Shown piece by piece: positions 42,619 through 51,488 of a stretch of DNA of 64,000 bases. The first letter of the stretch is position 1. Every line of letters begins with the position of its first letter. Both the position numbers and the translations under genes were made by a program. The notes under the pieces were generated by a model, which saw only the letters and a list, made by a program, of their open reading frames with translations, searched no databases and was not told the origin of the DNA. Source of the DNA: JANQMX01 sp965247175 (GTDB lineage Bacteria > Pseudomonadota > Alphaproteobacteria > Kiloniellales > DSM-21159); NCBI GenBank assembly GCA_965247175.1, contig OZ252006.1:310001-374000 (forward strand), given 5' to 3'.

Positions 42619-43404
42619 CTAGGCCCGGCGGAAGCGGGGCCAGACTTTCACCCCGGCAAGCGCCGCTATGCCTGAGACCATGAGCCACACGGCTGCCGGA
42701 AGAGGAACGGGGGCGACCACGCTGAGCGAGGTGATCTGGCCCCCAGCGGAAAACCAGTGTTCATTCGGGTCGACGAAGAAGTCGAATAGAGACGAGGCCG
42801 CGGCGTCGCCGACCATCCAAAAGCTGATGTCCTGGTCGGCCAAAGCGAGAACGTTAGCCGCCGTCAGGTCATTGCTTGTGAGTATCCCCGCTGCATCCGA
42901 AGCGGCTATGCTCATGTGTTGGATGACAGCATGAACGACGCCGAAGTCGGAGGGGTTTTGCGCCGGGAGTGGCGCGAAGGTGCTCGTGAGATTGCTTTCG
43001 ATCCTCAAGCCGTTTCCCTGCCCTGGATTTAGCTCCACCCCGTTCTCGCCGAACAGAAACAGGTCGAGTTGTCTCTGGCCGCTATAGGTCGAGGTCGGCG
43101 AGAAGCCGGCACTGGCAGGGCCGCCTTCAAAGTCGACCGTGACCGTGAAGTCGACCAGCCCCATGGGGTAGGCGCCGCTGTTGGCGGGGTCGCTGGCTGC
43201 ATCGAGATCCAAGGTGAAGCGCCCGGTGACGCGGTGCTGATCGGACGATGAATAGGAAGATGACGACGTGGACGTGCTAACCACTGCGTCGATGCGGTTC
43301 GTATGCCCTTCGAACTCGAACTCGACCAGCCGCATGGCCGAAGCCTCAGCGGTCAGGAAGCTGCCGGCAATTGCAACAGCGGCCGTCAAAGCGATGGTCC
43401 GCAT
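42619..43404 (-). CDS. VPLPA-CTERM sorting-domain protein (paralogue 1)
   Basis: 261 residues from ATG 43404, preceded by a GGGGATAGGGACG leader. A signal peptide ends near TAEASA. The body is beta-rich with VTGRFTLDLD and a serine/threonine run (residues about 45-60). The C-terminus has the sorting signal VPLPAAVWLMVSGIAALAG followed by a basic end FRRA, so an exosortase/archaeosortase-type enzyme probably processes it. The frame continues upstream, but that part is not signal-like. A similar protein follows upstream at 43589; function unknown. Confidence 0.85.
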   Translation of the reverse strand: MRTIALTAAVAIAGSFLTAEASAMRLVEFEFEGHTNRIDAVVSTSTSSSSYSSSDQHRVTGRFTLDLDAASDPANSGAYPMGLVDFTVTVDFEGGPASAGFSPTSTYSGQRQLDLFLFGENGVELNPGQGNGLRIESNLTSTFAPLPAQNPSDFGVVHAVIQHMSIAASDAAGILTSNDLTAANVLALADQDISFWMVGDAAASSLFDFFVDPNEHWFSAGGQITSLSVVAPVPLPAAVWLMVSGIAALAGVKVWPRFRRA

Positions 43405-43588
43405 CGTCCCTATCCCCACCCCAGTATGTCGCCCACATGCATCGGCTTTCACGCCGATTGCGAATACACCTTTAACACAAAAGGCCGTTCGCAGGAAACA
43501 ACTCTTAATTTGCAACTTCGCGGTGGGTTTTGGGGGCGCCGAGCCCCTCGCCCTTCTTCGCCAGGGCCTTCTTCCTTTCAGGACGTGG

Positions 43589-44425
43589 TCAGCTTCGGCG
43601 CAAGCCGGGCCAGATCTTGATCCCCGCAAGCGCTGCCAGGGCCGAAAGCAGCAGCCAGGCCGCAGCCGGCAAAGGAATGGGCTCGGGCGCCGAGAATGAG
43701 GTGACGTCACCGCTCAAGGCGAAGAAACCTGTCGCGACCTCGCCTGGGAAGTTCGATGCGGTCGCGAAGACGGACCCGAAGACCTCGAAGCGTACGCCTG
43801 CGTTCAAGAAGGCGGTCAGTGTCTCGATCGAAAGGTCGGTCGTATCGATCAGCCCACCGCCAACAACGGATGTCAGTGTCAAATCCGTCAACGCAGAGAA
43901 AATGTCCACTTGCCCGAGTTCCATATCGAACGTCGACAGAATGGGTGACAAAGGACCGGTGAGAGAAAGGCCCAGGGCAAAGAGGTCGTCCCGCTCAGGG
44001 AAGATAATGTCACGCTCATCCAAGACACGGCCGTCTTCGACTGCCACGTAGTTGCGCAGCCCGTTGTTTTGACGAAGTCCGATCAAGGAGGCCGCGTTGA
44101 GTTCAAGCTCGACGGTCGCTCTGGTTACGGACCCGGCATAAGTCGCAGACCTGGCACTGACGCTGCTCGACGGCGGAGACAGCGGGATCCCGGCATCAAA
44201 GTAGTCGAAGCTGTTCGATGAAACGGGTGTGTTGAGGTCCAACGTGAAGCGACCGACGACTGGGCTGGTCGCTGGTACAGGTCCCACGACGGCACCGTCG
44301 ACTACGACAAGAACGGTGTCTGCAGTTCCCTGAAAGGTGAAGTTTGCCAGTCCGGCAGCTATCGAAGAGGCCGAACAACTGAATGCAGCAAGCATAAAGC
44401 TTGCCGCAAAGGCGATGACACGCAT
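43589..44425 (-). CDS. VPLPA-CTERM sorting-domain protein (paralogue 2)
   Basis: 278 residues with signal peptide ending near SSIAAG. It shares VVGRFTLDL with paralogue 1 and ends IPLPAAAWLLLSALAALAG plus basic GLRRS. The 5' leader just before the ATG (GGGTAGGGGACA) resembles that of paralogue 1 (GATAGGGACG), and both have AGGTRTAT-like bases about 60-70 bp upstream, consistent with a duplication that kept the promoter. No catalytic motif is seen; a surface or matrix role is inferred. Confidence 0.85.
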   Translation of the reverse strand: MRVIAFAASFMLAAFSCSASSIAAGLANFTFQGTADTVLVVVDGAVVGPVPATSPVVGRFTLDLNTPVSSNSFDYFDAGIPLSPPSSSVSARSATYAGSVTRATVELELNAASLIGLRQNNGLRNYVAVEDGRVLDERDIIFPERDDLFALGLSLTGPLSPILSTFDMELGQVDIFSALTDLTLTSVVGGGLIDTTDLSIETLTAFLNAGVRFEVFGSVFATASNFPGEVATGFFALSGDVTSFSAPEPIPLPAAAWLLLSALAALAGIKIWPGLRRS

Positions 44426-44594
44426 TGTCCCCTACCCAATCCCAAATGCAAAAAAGGGTTACGACCCCAACAACCGTGGGTATATACCTAACAGTTATTT
44501 TATTTTGAAGAAATACCCTTTAAATTGCATCCTGGTAGCGGGCTTTATCTGCTAAGCACATAATGCAGTGGTTGTATTTCGGGTGGACCGGAAA

Positions 44595-45200
44595 CTAGAG
44601 CCCTGCGGCTTCGGCGAAGGGGTCATTGCTGGGGTCCCGGTGGCGCTGATACTCGGCCCAGCGGGCGACCTCATCGGCAGTCGCCTCCTCGGTAAGGTCG
44701 GCGATCAGCGCCAGGCTCATGTCGATACCGGCGGATACGCCTGACGAGGTGTAGAAAGGGACGTCGACGACCCAACGGGCCCGCGGTTGCCAATCGACCT
44801 TCGGCCCCTGAGACGTCGCCCATTCCCAGGCCAGCTTGTTGGTCGTCGCCTGACGCCCGTCGAGCAGGCCGGCACGGGCCAGAAGCGCCGAGCCGGTGCA
44901 GACGCTGGCAGTGATCTCGGCGTCTTGGGAGGCGGTGCGCAGCCAGTCCATGAAGAAAGGATTCTCGACCTCTTTCCTTACGCCACGGCCGCCGGGAATG
45001 AGCAGGACATCGTAAGATACGCCATCGGAAAAGCTGTCGTCTGGCAGGGCGCGCGGGCCTTGGGCGCTGGGCACGGCCTCGCGGCCCTCGGCCACCAGAC
45101 GGATAGACAGCTGTTCAGGCAGCATGCCGAACATCTCCAGCGGACCGAAGAGGTCGAGCAGCTCGAAGCCGGGGAAGATCAGGGCGCCGACGGTACGCAT
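44595..45200 (-). CDS. DJ-1/PfpI family protein
   Basis: 201 residues, flavodoxin-like fold. The nucleophile elbow is SVCTGSALLARAG with the conserved cysteine, and VLLIPGGRG precedes it. N-terminal MRTVGALIFPGFELLDLFGPLEMFG resembles the isonitrile hydratase/ThiJ subgroup and the N-terminal domain of some AraC regulators, but there is no DNA-binding domain. Activity not assigned (candidate isocyanide hydratase or glyoxalase III type). Divergent from the class-I amidotransferase gene at 45354. Confidence 0.88.
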   Translation of the reverse strand: MRTVGALIFPGFELLDLFGPLEMFGMLPEQLSIRLVAEGREAVPSAQGPRALPDDSFSDGVSYDVLLIPGGRGVRKEVENPFFMDWLRTASQDAEITASVCTGSALLARAGLLDGRQATTNKLAWEWATSQGPKVDWQPRARWVVDVPFYTSSGVSAGIDMSLALIADLTEEATADEVARWAEYQRHRDPSNDPFAEAAGL

Positions 45201-45353
45201 GAGACCTCGCTGTTCACTGTCCGGACTCCACTGACGGCTGGGATGCGCCGCCGCAAAGTCGTGTCCAGGCTATAATTGGAGCACGAACACCGCTAGCTCT
45301 GAAGTCCTGCGGCGTAGTTTCGGCAGAATTGCGCTGGGTTGGGAGAAGAAGCA

Positions 45354-46067
45354 ATGGCAGGACGCGTGGTTTCCATCCGTCACGGTGACAGGCCCTATGA
45401 CGATCGGGTTGCGGCCTTCTTTGCTGGGCGTGGCGCCGTGGTCGAGGAGCGAGCTCCCTTCAAGGGCGAGGCATTGGGTTTGCCGGACGACTCGGTGGCG
45501 GCCTGCGTCATCTATGGTGGGCCTTTCAACGCCTTTGCGCTCGACGACCATCCGTTCTTGAAGGAGGAGAATCGTTGGCTGGAAGGCTGCATGGCTAAGG
45601 GCATCCCGCTGCTCGGCATCTGCCAGGGCGCGCAGCAGATTGCCTACCTGCTCGGTGCCGAGGTCGGGCCGAAGCCGGGCGAGCCATACGAGTTCGGCTA
45701 TTACCCGATCCATCCGACCGAGGCCGGCAAGGGCTTTCTGCCGGGCAGCCTGCATGTCACCCAGTGTCATTTCCACGGCTTTGAGTTGCCGGACGGTGCC
45801 GAGCACCTGGCGTACAGCGAGGCCTTCGCCATCCAGGCGATGCGCTACGGCGAATCCACCTATGCCTTCCAGTTCCACCCGGAGGCGACGCGGACCGGCT
45901 TTCGGCGCTGGCAGGAAGCGCCTTGGGCTGCTTACGGCAAGCCGGGTGCGCAGACCCGCGAAGAGCAGGACCTGCTTGGAACTGCGCACGACCAGGCCCA
46001 GCATGACTGGTTCATGGCTTTTCTCGATGGATTCTTCGGGCCGGCCCTGGCCGAGCGCGCCGCTTAG
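45354..46067 (+). CDS. Class I glutamine amidotransferase-like protein
   Basis: 237 residues. Nucleophile Cys in LLGICQGAQQIAYLLG, catalytic His and Glu in AFQFHPEATRTGF. It stands alone, not fused to a synthetase, like the YfeJ/GMP-synthase-like stand-alone GATases. ATG 45354 follows GGGAGAAG; a TTG five codons upstream is in frame. The 3' end overlaps the convergent oxygenase gene by four bases. The acceptor for the released ammonia is unknown; gamma-glutamyl hydrolase activity is also possible. Confidence 0.88.
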   Translation: MAGRVVSIRHGDRPYDDRVAAFFAGRGAVVEERAPFKGEALGLPDDSVAACVIYGGPFNAFALDDHPFLKEENRWLEGCMAKGIPLLGICQGAQQIAYLLGAEVGPKPGEPYEFGYYPIHPTEAGKGFLPGSLHVTQCHFHGFELPDGAEHLAYSEAFAIQAMRYGESTYAFQFHPEATRTGFRRWQEAPWAAYGKPGAQTREEQDLLGTAHDQAQHDWFMAFLDGFFGPALAERAA

Positions 46068-47188
46068 CGGCCCACGACCCGTGTTTCGCGTTGGCGCTTG
46101 CCGGCCAGCCTGAGCTTCTCATCCTCGGGTCCGTATAGGAAGGATAGCAGCACATAGCGCGTGCCTGTGGTCACCGGCATGGCTTCATGCAGCAGGGAGC
46201 AGGAGAAGACCACGGCCTCACCCGTTGCCGGCTTGTAGAGGCCCGGGCCGTACTCGGGAAAGCGCAGGGTGCCGCCCTCGTAGTCCTCGCTGTTGAGGTT
46301 GAGCGACATGGCAAAGCGACGGTGAGCGCCGGCCGGCGTGAGATTGTCCCGGTGAATGCTGAAGTGTCCGCCCTCGGTCGCCGTATAGCAGGCCACCTTG
46401 AAGGGTTCGAAATGGGTGACCTGGAAGGAGAAGGCCTTGTGGATCTCCGGCACCACCCGGCGACGCAGGAACTGACGCACGTCTTCGGCCAGCGTGCCGT
46501 CCAGGACGTGGTCGCTGCGAGACTTTATGCTGCGATCGATATGGTGAACCTGGCGCCCGTCCGGATAGTCCCGCAGGGAGCCCGTCACGCTCGTTTCGCC
46601 GGTCTCGTAGGCTTCAATTAGGCTCTTGCAGAAGGCTGGGCTGAAAGCACGCGGCACCATCAGGACCGGCGCGAAGCCACGCATCTCTTGTGCGTCGCCG
46701 CCCTGGTTTTCCAGCAGCGTCAGCAGCTTCGCGCTATGGTCGTTCGCGTCGACCTGGCGGTGTGCTGCCAGCAAGCGGGCGTTGCTGTCGGCGACGAAGC
46801 TCGAGACATGACTGACGCCGAAGACAGCCGGCTGAGCCGCTTTCGGGCGGGACAGGCCGTAGAGCTCGGTCACGCGGCCGTCGGCATCGGACAGAAAGGT
46901 GATCGGTGCTTGGCAGGCCGCGGCAGCCGAGGCGTTCTTCTCCAAGCTATCTCCGGTGATGGCATAGACGTCGGCCTGCTCCATCAAGGCCGGGCCGTGT
47001 TCGGCAAAGCCCTTGAGTATCTGCTGCACGCCGGGTGACCAGTAGCTGGGAAAGAACAGCAGCACCACCGCTTTGCCGGAGAGGTCACGGGGTATGCCGA
47101 CGGGACGAACCAATGGGTCCTTGAGGAGGAATCCCGGAAGGCTGTCACCGGGCTCGAGCGATGCGGGAGGAGAGGAGACAGGCTGCAT
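46064..47188 (-). CDS. Redoxin-like domain fused to 2-oxoglutarate/Fe(II) dioxygenase
   Basis: 374 residues from ATG 47188; a TTG at 47227 with a GGGGGAAG site is an alternative. Residues 10-165 have the thioredoxin fold of AhpC/BCP peroxiredoxins, but the peroxidatic motif reads FFPSYWSPGV: the cysteine position is Val54, so it cannot act as a classic peroxidase. Residues 175-355 form a prolyl-4-hydroxylase-type oxygenase with HxD (His279, Asp281), distal His334 and 2-oxoglutarate Arg344. Possibly a protein or small-molecule hydroxylase whose redoxin domain now serves in binding. Substrate unknown. Confidence 0.82.
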   Translation of the reverse strand: MQPVSSPPASLEPGDSLPGFLLKDPLVRPVGIPRDLSGKAVVLLFFPSYWSPGVQQILKGFAEHGPALMEQADVYAITGDSLEKNASAAAACQAPITFLSDADGRVTELYGLSRPKAAQPAVFGVSHVSSFVADSNARLLAAHRQVDANDHSAKLLTLLENQGGDAQEMRGFAPVLMVPRAFSPAFCKSLIEAYETGETSVTGSLRDYPDGRQVHHIDRSIKSRSDHVLDGTLAEDVRQFLRRRVVPEIHKAFSFQVTHFEPFKVACYTATEGGHFSIHRDNLTPAGAHRRFAMSLNLNSEDYEGGTLRFPEYGPGLYKPATGEAVVFSCSLLHEAMPVTTGTRYVLLSFLYGPEDEKLRLAGKRQRETRVVGR

Positions 47189-47251
47189 GGTGGTGTTAGA
47201 GACTGGGCTTGGCGAATCGTCGAGCAATCTTCCCCCAAAGCCGGTGAGGCC

Positions 47252-48094
47252 TCAAGCGACCGTGGCGGCGCTCGTCTGTCTCGCGATCAGCAGGCCGTGG
47301 GCATCGGATGCCGGCGTGATGCCGCTTGCCAAGCCTTTGCCGGATACAACGAGAGCGGCATGGCGCGGACCCTGCTCCAGGCTCGGCGCCGGCTGGCCGA
47401 AGCGCGCCGCGTAGCTCTGCGGCGTCATCACCGAGAAGCGATGCGGGCCGACGGCGTAGGTGAGGCCGTCGTCTTCATTTGTGGCTGGAACGCCCGTGAA
47501 GCTCTCGAAGAATTGCCGCTGCTCGGCTGGCTGAGGGGCCACCATCACCACCTCGGCAATACCTTCAGCACCGTTGGCGTGCTGCTGGTACTGCGGTTTC
47601 CAGAAGTGCTGTGGAAAGCGGTTGTGGCAGGTGAAGCAGGCGGCGCGCGGCATGGTCTCGGATGTGGCGAAGGCCAGCGAGAAGGCCACCGTGACCTCGG
47701 AGCTGTCCGGCTGCCGAGCTTTGCGCTCGAAATCGAAGGGCGCGTAGCCGCCAAGTCCCGCCTCGGCGAAACGTGCCGCGTCGCCGCGGCTGTCGTTGCC
47801 GGAGAGCACCAGCATGGAGAGGCCTTCGCCGCCCTCGAGGAAGCTGCGGCTGTAAGCGCCGAAGCTAAAGCGCGGCGGCGTCTCGTCGGTGCCATGCTCT
47901 GGGATCAGCTCCGGCCGCTCAATCTCCAGGACTTCGATGAAGCTGTTATCTGGGAACTGGACCAGCCTATTGGCTGTGCCCCAGGCGTGTTGGGCACGAG
48001 GCGTGAGGGTGAAGCCCATGGCCTCGTAGGTGGCCGCGGCGGCATCCAGGTTCGCCACCGTGTGAACAATGTGATCGATTTGCCGCTCAGTCAT
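47252..48094 (-). CDS. VOC family glyoxalase-like protein (Glyoxalase_3 type)
   Basis: 280 residues from ATG 48094. Two VOC modules: the N-terminal one begins RQIDHIVHTVANLDAAAATYEAMGF, and the second includes GIAEVVMVAPQPAEQRQFFESFTG. The metal histidines appear in DHIVHT and in the ACFTCHNRFP stretch. Members are often annotated as glyoxalase-like or 2,3-dihydroxybiphenyl dioxygenase-like without known substrate. It lies 63 bp upstream of the redoxin/oxygenase gene in the same direction, so the two may be co-transcribed. Confidence 0.85.
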   Translation of the reverse strand: MTERQIDHIVHTVANLDAAAATYEAMGFTLTPRAQHAWGTANRLVQFPDNSFIEVLEIERPELIPEHGTDETPPRFSFGAYSRSFLEGGEGLSMLVLSGNDSRGDAARFAEAGLGGYAPFDFERKARQPDSSEVTVAFSLAFATSETMPRAACFTCHNRFPQHFWKPQYQQHANGAEGIAEVVMVAPQPAEQRQFFESFTGVPATNEDDGLTYAVGPHRFSVMTPQSYAARFGQPAPSLEQGPRHAALVVSGKGLASGITPASDAHGLLIARQTSAATVA

Positions 48095-48113
48095 GGTCGC
48101 TCTCGGAACGTGG

Positions 48114-48503
48114 TCAGTTGAGGTCGAGGGCATGCTGCTTCAGCACCTCGAGAGAAATGAAGTCCAGCACCCGCTCGTGGGTCGCGGTCAGCTTGACCGG
48201 TGGCGCCGTGCCGGCCTCCAGTGCCTCGACCCAGCGCGCCGCGCAGAGGCACCAGCGATCGCCGGGCTTCAGGCCCGGGAAGCCGAAATCCGGCTGCGGC
48301 GTCGAGAGGTCGTTGCCGCGCGACTTGCTGAAGGCCAGAAAATCGGCAGTCACTTCGGCGCAGACGACGTGGGCCCCGAAGTCCTGCGGCCCGGTTTCGC
48401 AGCTGCCGCTGCGATAGAAACCGGTCATGGGGTCGGTGCAGCAGCTTTGCAGCGGCTCACCGAGAACATTGAGTTGCGCGTCGGCGTCTTGCAGGTCCGC
48501 CAT
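48114..48503 (-). CDS. DUF2237 family protein
   Basis: 129 residues, ATG 48503 with AGGAAAGG. Conserved NVLGEPLQSCCTDPMTGFYRSGSCETGPQDFGAH, then CAEVTADFLAFSKSRGNDL and GDRWCLCAARWVEAL. Multiple conserved cysteines and a tight, unassigned fold are characteristic of DUF2237, which has no known biochemical function. The gene is 19 bp upstream of the VOC gene in the same direction, and divergent from the GNAT gene at 48597. Confidence 0.88.
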   Translation of the reverse strand: MADLQDADAQLNVLGEPLQSCCTDPMTGFYRSGSCETGPQDFGAHVVCAEVTADFLAFSKSRGNDLSTPQPDFGFPGLKPGDRWCLCAARWVEALEAGTAPPVKLTATHERVLDFISLEVLKQHALDLN

Positions 48504-48596
48504 AGCTGCCTTTCCTTTTTCCACGAACGCCATTGCGCTCGGGGTTATACACTTCGACGCCATATCGGCGGCAAGGTGCGGTGGAGCAAGGCAACC

Positions 48597-49067
48597 ATGA
48601 CAAGAAAGCGCGAGATCGCTCTGCGAGGCGCACGCCCGGAGGAGGCCGATGCCTTGAGTCGGATTGCCTTCGCGTCCAAGGCGCACTGGGGCTACGACGC
48701 GGAATTCATGGCGGCCTGCCGCGAGGAGCTGACCGTCAGCGAGGCGCACATCGGCGAACGCAACATTCTGGTGGCCGAGCGTGACGGCGTATTGCTGGGC
48801 TTCGGCGGTCTCTGCTCGCGCGAAGACGGCGAGCCGGAGATCTGGCATCTCTTCGTGGCACCGGAAGCGATGGGGCAGGGGGCCGGTCGTCGGCTCACCG
48901 AGGCGCTGATCGACAAGGCGCGTGCCGTCGGCGCTCCACGCATCTGGGTCGAGTCCGACCCCAATGCCGAGAGCTTCTACCAGGCTTGCGGCTTCCGCCG
49001 GGTTGGGGAAACGCCGTCAGGCTCGATTGCAGGGCGCACTCTGCCGCTTCTGGTCATGGATTTCTAA
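48597..49067 (+). CDS. GNAT family N-acetyltransferase
   Basis: 156 residues. N-terminal ALRGARPEEADALSRIAFASKAHWGYD, acetyl-CoA-binding motif HLFVAPEAMGQGAGRRLTEALIDKA, and C-terminal NAESFYQACGFRRVG. Typical acetyltransferase, substrate unknown. The frame is open upstream into the divergent gene, but the ATG at 48597 begins the recognisable domain. Confidence 0.92.
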   Translation: MTRKREIALRGARPEEADALSRIAFASKAHWGYDAEFMAACREELTVSEAHIGERNILVAERDGVLLGFGGLCSREDGEPEIWHLFVAPEAMGQGAGRRLTEALIDKARAVGAPRIWVESDPNAESFYQACGFRRVGETPSGSIAGRTLPLLVMDF

Positions 49068-49098
49068 GGTCGACAGAGCCCGACGCTCTCCAGGCCAT

Positions 49099-50124
49099 TC
49101 AGGTGGTCTCGACGTGGGAGATGCTTCGTTCGATGAGTGCGCGAAGCTGGGTGAAGTAGCCGCCGGACCGGGCGGGCCGGGTCGGGTCGGAGGTGATGGC
49201 GATGGACATGTCGAGACCGGGAACGACGACCAGCAACTGTCCGCCATAACCGCGCCCATAGGCTGCGTCACGTCCGGCGAAACGGGTCAAGAACCAGCCA
49301 TAGCCGTAGGCATCGCCCGACCAAGGAGAACGGGCGCGCGGCTGCCAGGAGTCCGCTATCCATCGCTGGCTGATGACCTGCCGATCCCCATTACGTCCTC
49401 CGTTGAGGATCACGCTGCCGAGCCGTGCGAGCGCGCGCGGGAGCAGGGCCATCTCGTTGCCGCCTAGGTAACGCCCTTGCGGATCGCGGACCCAGGCCGG
49501 GATGTCGATGCCGAGCGGCTCGCCGAGCCAGCCACGCGCCATCTCCAGCAAGCTCTGTCCGCTGGCTCGAGACAGAGCAGCACCAAGGATGTGCCAAGCT
49601 CCGGTCGAATAGATAAAACGCCCTCCCGGGCTGTCGACGAGGGTCCGGCTGAGCGCATGCTCGACCCAGTCGGCGCTGGCGATCCAAGGGCCGTAGTCGC
49701 GGCCCGAGGTGCTGGCAAGGCCGGCTTGCATCGATAGAAGATGGCCGATCGTCAGCTTGTCACGGTCATCGCCGAAGGGCGCGTGCCCGAGCAGCGGAAG
49801 AACAAGCTGATCGGGGCCTGTCAGAATACCGCGGTCGATGGCAATGCCGGCAAGAAGCGCATGGATCGTCTTCGACACCGACTTGATGTTTGCAGGACGT
49901 TCGAGGCCCGGGCCTCGGAAAGCCTCGGCATAGACGGTCTCGCCACCGCGATTGAGCACAAGCGCATGGAGCTGAGGGAGCTCAGCGGCATGGTCAGAGA
50001 TCGGATCGCTCGGGCCTGGCAACGTGCGCGCAACCGCGGGCGGGGCGGCGAGCAGTGCCGTGGCGGCGCCGACGAAAGCACGCCGCGTCAAGGCGAGAGA
50101 TTTGTGGGGCGCGGACCGCATCAT
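49099..50124 (-). CDS. Serine hydrolase of the beta-lactamase (class C)/penicillin-binding-protein fold, exported
   Basis: 341 residues with a Tat-like signal (TRRAFVGAATALLAA). The SxxK nucleophile is Ser82-Val-Ser-Lys85, and the second motif is IYSTGAW in place of the usual YxN. Helical middle region (GHLLSMQAGLAS) is typical of esterase/PBP-like 6-aminohexanoate-dimer hydrolases and other serine hydrolases. The third, KTG-like, motif (GRGYGGQ region) is not clear, so antibiotic hydrolysis should not be assumed. Confidence 0.85.
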   Translation of the reverse strand: MMRSAPHKSLALTRRAFVGAATALLAAPPAVARTLPGPSDPISDHAAELPQLHALVLNRGGETVYAEAFRGPGLERPANIKSVSKTIHALLAGIAIDRGILTGPDQLVLPLLGHAPFGDDRDKLTIGHLLSMQAGLASTSGRDYGPWIASADWVEHALSRTLVDSPGGRFIYSTGAWHILGAALSRASGQSLLEMARGWLGEPLGIDIPAWVRDPQGRYLGGNEMALLPRALARLGSVILNGGRNGDRQVISQRWIADSWQPRARSPWSGDAYGYGWFLTRFAGRDAAYGRGYGGQLLVVVPGLDMSIAITSDPTRPARSGGYFTQLRALIERSISHVETT

Positions 50125-50173
50125 CGTGTCTGAATATCTGTCGCGGCCGAACGCCTGTTCAACTGGTTGCTTA

Positions 50174-51406
50174 TCAACTCAGACCGTCGCTGGAACGGCT
50201 GGACAGCACGCGGCTGGCGAAACCGGCGCCGCGCAGGCCTTCGATGATCTCTTGCACATGCTCGCGGTTGCGCGTTTCCAGCACGAAGTCGATGTCCGCT
50301 TGCTTGGGCGGCACGTCGGCGAAGAGGCGCTGGTGGAAGACCTCGATGATGTTGGCGCCGCTGCGCCCGATGATCTGGCTGAGGCGGGCCATGGTGCCCG
50401 GCTGGTCGATGATCTCGACGCGGAGGCGGACCAGCCGGCCGTCGCGCACCAGACCCCGGGCGAGCACGCTGGACAGCAGGCGCACATCGATGTTTCCGCC
50501 GCAGATGATCGCCGCCACCGTCTTGCCGGAAAAGCGCTCGGGAAAGCGCAGCAACGCCGCGACACCGGCCGCGCCGGCGCCTTCGGCCACGATCTTCTGG
50601 TCTTCGACAAGGCGGTGAATGGCTTGCTCGATGCTGCTTTCATCGACCAGCAAGATGTTGTCCACCAGCTTCTCGATGATGCCGCGGGTCAGCTTGCCCG
50701 GATTCTTGACGGCGATGCCGTCGGCCAAGGTCGTGCCGCCTGAGGTCGGCACCTCGTTGTGCAGGGTCTGGTACATTGAGGGGAAAAGGGCGGCCTCGAC
50801 CCCGATGATCTCGACGTCGGGCTTCAGCGCCTTGGCCGCCGTTGCAATCCCGGAGATGATGCCGCCGCCGCCGATCGGTACGACGATGCAGTCGATCTCT
50901 GGCAAGTTTTCCAGCAGTTCCAGTCCGATCGAACCTTGCCCGGCGACGATCAGCGGATCGTCATAGGGGTGCACGAAGCGCAGGTCGTCGCGTTCGGCGA
51001 TTTCACGTGCCGAGAGGAAGGATGCATCCAGGGTGTCGCCGGCCAGCACCACTTTGGCGCCGTAAGCGCGGGTGCGTTCGACCTTGGTGAAGGGCGCGAA
51101 CTCCGGCATGACGATGGTGGCCGGAATGCCGAGCCGCTTGGCGTGATAGGCGACGCCCTGCGCGTGATTGCCGGCCGACATGGCGATGACGCCCTTCAGG
51201 TCCGGCTCGTCGCGGGCGAGCGCATTCAGCTTGATGTAGGCGCCGCGGTCCTTGAAAGAGCCGGTCGCCTGCAAGGACTCCAGCTTGAGATGCAGGCGGC
51301 AGCCGATGTCCGCGCCAATCCGTTCCGCCGGAACCAGCGGCGTGCGCACCACTTGCCCTTTCAGGGTCTCGGCGGCTGCACGGATATCGTCAATGGTCAC
51401 CGTCAT
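50174..51406 (-). CDS. Threonine ammonia-lyase (threonine/serine dehydratase) with C-terminal ACT-like domain
   Basis: 410 residues from ATG 51406 (a second ATG three bases upstream). Fold-type II PLP enzyme: Lys52 in SFKDRG, loop SAGNHAQGVAY, and PIGGGGIISG; the active-site glutamate-type ADGIAV follows. The C-terminus from about residue 325 (VRLRVEIIDQPGTMARLSQIIG) is a single ACT domain. Makes 2-oxobutanoate from threonine; the single short ACT domain favours the catabolic/TdcB-like or YqxO-like form over the two-domain biosynthetic IlvA. Confidence 0.92.
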   Translation of the reverse strand: MTVTIDDIRAAAETLKGQVVRTPLVPAERIGADIGCRLHLKLESLQATGSFKDRGAYIKLNALARDEPDLKGVIAMSAGNHAQGVAYHAKRLGIPATIVMPEFAPFTKVERTRAYGAKVVLAGDTLDASFLSAREIAERDDLRFVHPYDDPLIVAGQGSIGLELLENLPEIDCIVVPIGGGGIISGIATAAKALKPDVEIIGVEAALFPSMYQTLHNEVPTSGGTTLADGIAVKNPGKLTRGIIEKLVDNILLVDESSIEQAIHRLVEDQKIVAEGAGAAGVAALLRFPERFSGKTVAAIICGGNIDVRLLSSVLARGLVRDGRLVRLRVEIIDQPGTMARLSQIIGRSGANIIEVFHQRLFADVPPKQADIDFVLETRNREHVQEIIEGLRGAGFASRVLSSRSSDGLS

Positions 51407-51488
51407 CATCGCTCCCCCATGCACAGCCTAGCCAACTTCTCGACATCGCGCATCTTTGGCAGCTTCTGCGCGCTGCGCGTTGCTTGGC

